Assembly: GCF_018130545.1 (NCBI RefSeq)
Contig: NZ_JAFCKF010000005.1
Span: 124,001-188,000 of the forward strand
Source of the DNA: Bradyrhizobium tropiciagri
Lineage (GTDB): Bacteria; Pseudomonadota; Alphaproteobacteria; Rhizobiales; Xanthobacteraceae
Length of the DNA: 64,000 nt
Direction of reading: 5' to 3'
The notes below the pieces were generated by a model, which searched no databases, had not been told where the DNA came from, and worked only from the letters and a program-made list of their open reading frames with translations. The first letter of the stretch is position 1. Each line of letters starts with the position of its first letter. Both the position numbers and the translations under genes were made by a program. Of the stretch, positions 61,398 to 64,000 are shown piece after piece.

Positions 61398-62492
61398 ATG
61401 TCGACCAACAACAAGAAGACGGTGATGGACCGCCGCACATTGCTGCGCGCGGGCGCCGCGGCGGCGCTTGCCGCGCCGATTGGCGCCTATAGCGCGCAGG
61501 CCTTCGCGCCACGGGCGATCACGCCGGCGATTGACTTCTCCGAGTTTCCGATTTGCAAGGCCGCCTCCGATGCGCCGCCGCTATCAGGCGCGCCGCGCAA
61601 GCTGAAACTGTCCTGGAACGCCGGCGCGGTCTGCCTCGCGCCGCTGCCGGTCGCGATCGACCATGGCTTCTTCCAGAAGCAGAACCTCGACGTCGAGCTC
61701 GTCAACTATTCCGGCTCGACCGACCAGCTGCTGGAGGCGATCGCCACCGGCAAGAGCGACGCCGGGCTTGGTATGGCGCTGCGCTGGCTGAAGCCGCTCG
61801 AACAGGGCTTTGACGTCAAGATCGCCGCCGGCACCCATGGCGGCTGCATGCGCGTGCTGACCCGCACCAGTTCCGGCGTCGACAAGCTCGCCGATCTCAA
61901 GGGCAAGATCGTCGCGGTCGGCGATCTCGCAGGCCCCGACAAGAACTTCTTCTCGATCCAGCTCTCCAAGCTCGGCATCGATCCGGTCAAGGACGTCGAC
62001 TGGCGCGCCTATCCCGGCAATCTCCTGAACGTCGCGGTCGAGAAGGGCGAGGTGCAGGCCTTCCTGTCGTCGGATCCGCTGGCCTATCTCTGGCTCAAGG
62101 ATGCGCAGTACAAGGAGGTCGCCTCCAACCTCGATGGCGAATATCGCGACAAGAGCTGCTGCATCGTCGGCCTGCGCGGCAGCCTGGTCCGCGAAGAACC
62201 TCACGTCGCGCGCGCCATCACGCAGGCACTGCTCGATGCCGCGATGTTCACCTCGCAGAACCCGGACAAGGCGGCGAAGTCGTTCCAGCCCTATGCGCCG
62301 AAGGCGGCGAGCCTCGCCGATCTCGAGGCGATGGCGCGCTACCACACCCATCACCATCATCCGACCGGCGAGGTGCTCAAGCGCGAGCTCAAGGGCTACG
62401 CCGACGACCTGAAATCGGTGCAGGTGTTCAAGCAGAGCACCGACACCGCCAAATTCGCGGAGCGGATCTATGTCGACGTATTCAGTGTCTGA
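61398..62492 (+). CDS. ABC substrate-binding protein, sulfonate/nitrate/taurine type, Tat-exported
   Basis: 364 residues. VMDRRTLLRAGAAAALAAPIG is a twin-arginine signal. The mature part has LKLSWNAGAVCLAPLPVAIDHGFFQKQNLDVELVNYSGSTDQLLEAIATGKSDAGLGM, the NMT1/SsuA-like start, and DLKGKIVAVGDLAGPDKNFFS. AGGAG precedes the ATG. A His-rich stretch near the C-terminus (MARYHTHHHHPTGEV, about 313-327) is unusual for the family and could bind metal. First gene of the plus-strand operon. Confidence 0.9.
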   Translation: MSTNNKKTVMDRRTLLRAGAAAALAAPIGAYSAQAFAPRAITPAIDFSEFPICKAASDAPPLSGAPRKLKLSWNAGAVCLAPLPVAIDHGFFQKQNLDVELVNYSGSTDQLLEAIATGKSDAGLGMALRWLKPLEQGFDVKIAAGTHGGCMRVLTRTSSGVDKLADLKGKIVAVGDLAGPDKNFFSIQLSKLGIDPVKDVDWRAYPGNLLNVAVEKGEVQAFLSSDPLAYLWLKDAQYKEVASNLDGEYRDKSCCIVGLRGSLVREEPHVARAITQALLDAAMFTSQNPDKAAKSFQPYAPKAASLADLEAMARYHTHHHHPTGEVLKRELKGYADDLKSVQVFKQSTDTAKFAERIYVDVFSV

Positions 62493-63486
62493 CACGACGG
62501 CCGCGGCCGCGCCGCGCGCCTCGGTCACGTTCTCGAACCTCTCCGGAAGCTACGGCGTTGGCCTTGCGGCGAGCCTCGCCTGGCTCGCGTTCGGGCTGTC
62601 ATGCCTGTATTGGCCCGATGTCGGCGACTGGTCGCGGACGGAATCGCTCGGCATCGGCGCGATCGTGATCGCGGCCTTCATCCTGTTCGGCACGTTCAGC
62701 GCGGATTATCTCGGTAGCGCCGGGCTGGCGTTGCGCAAGCGCGCACCCTGGCTGGTGGCGTTCGGCGCGTTCGTGACGCTGTGGGAAGTTGCCACCGCGA
62801 AATTCGCCTGGCTGCCGCTGCCGTTCTTCCCGCCGCCGCAGTCGATCCTCGAAGTCTATACCGACGATCTGCCGAAACTGCTCGACAGCGTGTTCGCCTC
62901 GATCAAGCTGCAACTCGGCGGCTACATCATCGGCGCAACCGTCGGCTTCATCACCGGCGTCTCGATCGGATGGTCGCAGAAGATCGGCTACTGGGTGCAT
63001 CCGGTGCTGCGCTTCATCGGCCCGCTGCCGGCCACGGCCTGGCTGCCGATCGCCTTCTTCACCTTCCCGTCGAGCTGGAGCGCGTCGACCTTCCTGATCG
63101 CGCTCGCCACCGGCTTCCCGGTGACGGTGTTGACCTGGTCGGGCGTCGCCAGCGTCAGCAGCGCCTATTACGACGTCGCGCGCACGCTCGGCGCCAAGCC
63201 GTCCTTCCTGGTGCTGAAGGTCGCGATCCCCGCCGCGCTGCCGCACGTGTTCGTCGGCCTGTTCATGGGGCTCGGCTCGTCCTTTGCGGTGCTCGTGGTC
63301 GCCGAGATGATCGGCGTCAAGGCCGGGCTCGGCTGGTACCTGCAATGGGCGCAGGGCTGGGCGGCCTATGCCAACATGTACGCGGCGCTGATCGTGATGT
63401 CGTTGCTCTGCTCCGGCGCGATCACGCTGCTGTTCCGCACCCGCGATCGCGTGCTGGTCTGGCAGAAGGGCGTTGTCAAATGGTAG
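62470..63486 (+). CDS. ABC transporter permease, SsuC/TauC type
   Basis: 338 residues. The ATG at 62470 overlaps the binding-protein end by 23 bases. Two or three N-terminal hydrophobic segments absent from short SsuC proteins precede the standard six-segment BPD_transp_1 domain (WLPLPFFPPPQSILEVYTDDLPKLL; ARTLGAKPSFLVLKVAIPAALPHVFVGL as the EAA loop). It forms the channel with the ATPase that follows. Confidence 0.9.
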   Translation: MSTYSVSDTTAAAAPRASVTFSNLSGSYGVGLAASLAWLAFGLSCLYWPDVGDWSRTESLGIGAIVIAAFILFGTFSADYLGSAGLALRKRAPWLVAFGAFVTLWEVATAKFAWLPLPFFPPPQSILEVYTDDLPKLLDSVFASIKLQLGGYIIGATVGFITGVSIGWSQKIGYWVHPVLRFIGPLPATAWLPIAFFTFPSSWSASTFLIALATGFPVTVLTWSGVASVSSAYYDVARTLGAKPSFLVLKVAIPAALPHVFVGLFMGLGSSFAVLVVAEMIGVKAGLGWYLQWAQGWAAYANMYAALIVMSLLCSGAITLLFRTRDRVLVWQKGVVKW

Positions 63487-64000
63487 TGCAATCCGCGGCC
63501 GAGGCGATCACCTATCCCGCTGTCGGCGCCGAGCTCGACATCGAAGGCGTCAGCCACGCCTTCGACATCGATGGCGCCACCTTGCCGGTGCTCGACAATG
63601 TCAACCTTTCGATCGCGCCGGGCGAATTCGTCGCGCTGCTCGGCCCGTCTGGCTGCGGCAAGTCGACCTTGCTGCGGCTGGTGGCCGGGCTGGAGAAGCC
63701 GCGCAGCGGCTCGCTGCGGGAAGATGAGGCTCGCATCACCGGACCGCATCCGTCACGCGTCGTCGTGTTCCAGGATCCGACGCTGTTTCCGTGGCGCTCG
63801 GTGTGGGACAATGTGGCGCTCGGACTGGAAGCGCAGGGCATCCTGAAGACGCAGCGCCACCGGGTCGATGCCGTGATCGAGCTGGTTGGTCTGTCCTCGT
63901 TCCGCAATGCCTATCCGCACCAGCTGTCCGGCGGCATGGCGCAGCGCGTCGCGTTGGCGCGGGCGCTGGTCAATGATCCCAAAATCCTGGTGCTCGACGA
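63480..64000 (+). CDS. ABC transporter ATP-binding protein, SsuB/TauB type, truncated by window end
   Basis: ATG at 63480 overlaps the permease stop. The 173 visible codons include Walker A GPSGCGKST, Q-loop VVFQDPTLFPW, signature LSGGMAQRVALARAL and Walker B up to ILVLDE at the last bases. SsuB-like proteins are about 250-270 residues, so 80 or more residues lie beyond the window. It completes the importer with the two genes before it. Confidence 0.93.
   Translation, partial: MVVQSAAEAITYPAVGAELDIEGVSHAFDIDGATLPVLDNVNLSIAPGEFVALLGPSGCGKSTLLRLVAGLEKPRSGSLREDEARITGPHPSRVVVFQDPTLFPWRSVWDNVALGLEAQGILKTQRHRVDAVIELVGLSSFRNAYPHQLSGGMAQRVALARALVNDPKILVLD

Overview
This window is high-GC chromosomal DNA that looks like Bradyrhizobium or a close relative in the Nitrobacteraceae. 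The pointers are the porin at 6904-8457, a MipZ division-plane ATPase, dense ABC-transporter and crotonase/SDR catabolic genes, and intergenic palindromic repeats of the kind common in Bradyrhizobium. This assignment is inference from gene content. I see no rRNA, tRNA, CRISPR array or insertion sequence.

Layout. 1-11 kb: the end of an FkbM methyltransferase, a broken PstS-like binding protein, a divergent second Mfd-type helicase, and an outer-membrane porin whose 3' end and terminator are duplicated 2.4 kb downstream as a porin remnant. A DUF6065-like gene and a TPR gene lie between the two copies. 11-16.5 kb: luciferase-like oxidoreductase, glutathione transferase, a TetR/SDR pair divergent from a crotonase, and mipZ. 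16.5-22.4 kb: a LacI-controlled catabolic cluster (phytanoyl-CoA-type dioxygenase, MHS-type symporter, TIM-barrel isomerase, GH79-like hydrolase) with a tandem operator. 22.4-29 kb: a SulP transporter with a CHAD protein, a MarR/crotonase pair with a 40-bp palindromic operator, an aldose epimerase, a small Cache protein and an SDR.

29-38 kb is the most coherent block. It has DUF3830, a PuuE-like allantoinase, a BMP-type ABC importer with a biuret-hydrolase-like cysteine hydrolase inside its operon, and a divergent allantoate amidohydrolase/carbamoylase. Together they suggest import and nitrogen scavenging from a ureide or N-carbamoyl compound. 38-47 kb: a PAS histidine kinase, a lower-GC patch with a frameshifted secreted protein, LysR/YeiH, a second cysteine hydrolase, an AraC-controlled alpha/beta hydrolase operon and a LOG-type protein. 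47-58 kb: a CUT1 sugar-type importer without its own ATPase, a VOC protein, an FAD oxidoreductase and a complete Dpp/Opp-type importer. 58-64 kb: an HU protein, an SDR lacking its catalytic Tyr/Lys, and a sulfonate/nitrate/taurine-type ABC system with two binding proteins, cut by the window end.

Candidate operators with clear dyad or direct-repeat symmetry lie next to the divergent TetR, LacI, MarR and AraC genes. Three genes or remnants are broken: the PstS-like gene, the porin fragment and the secreted hypothetical at 40095-40726.
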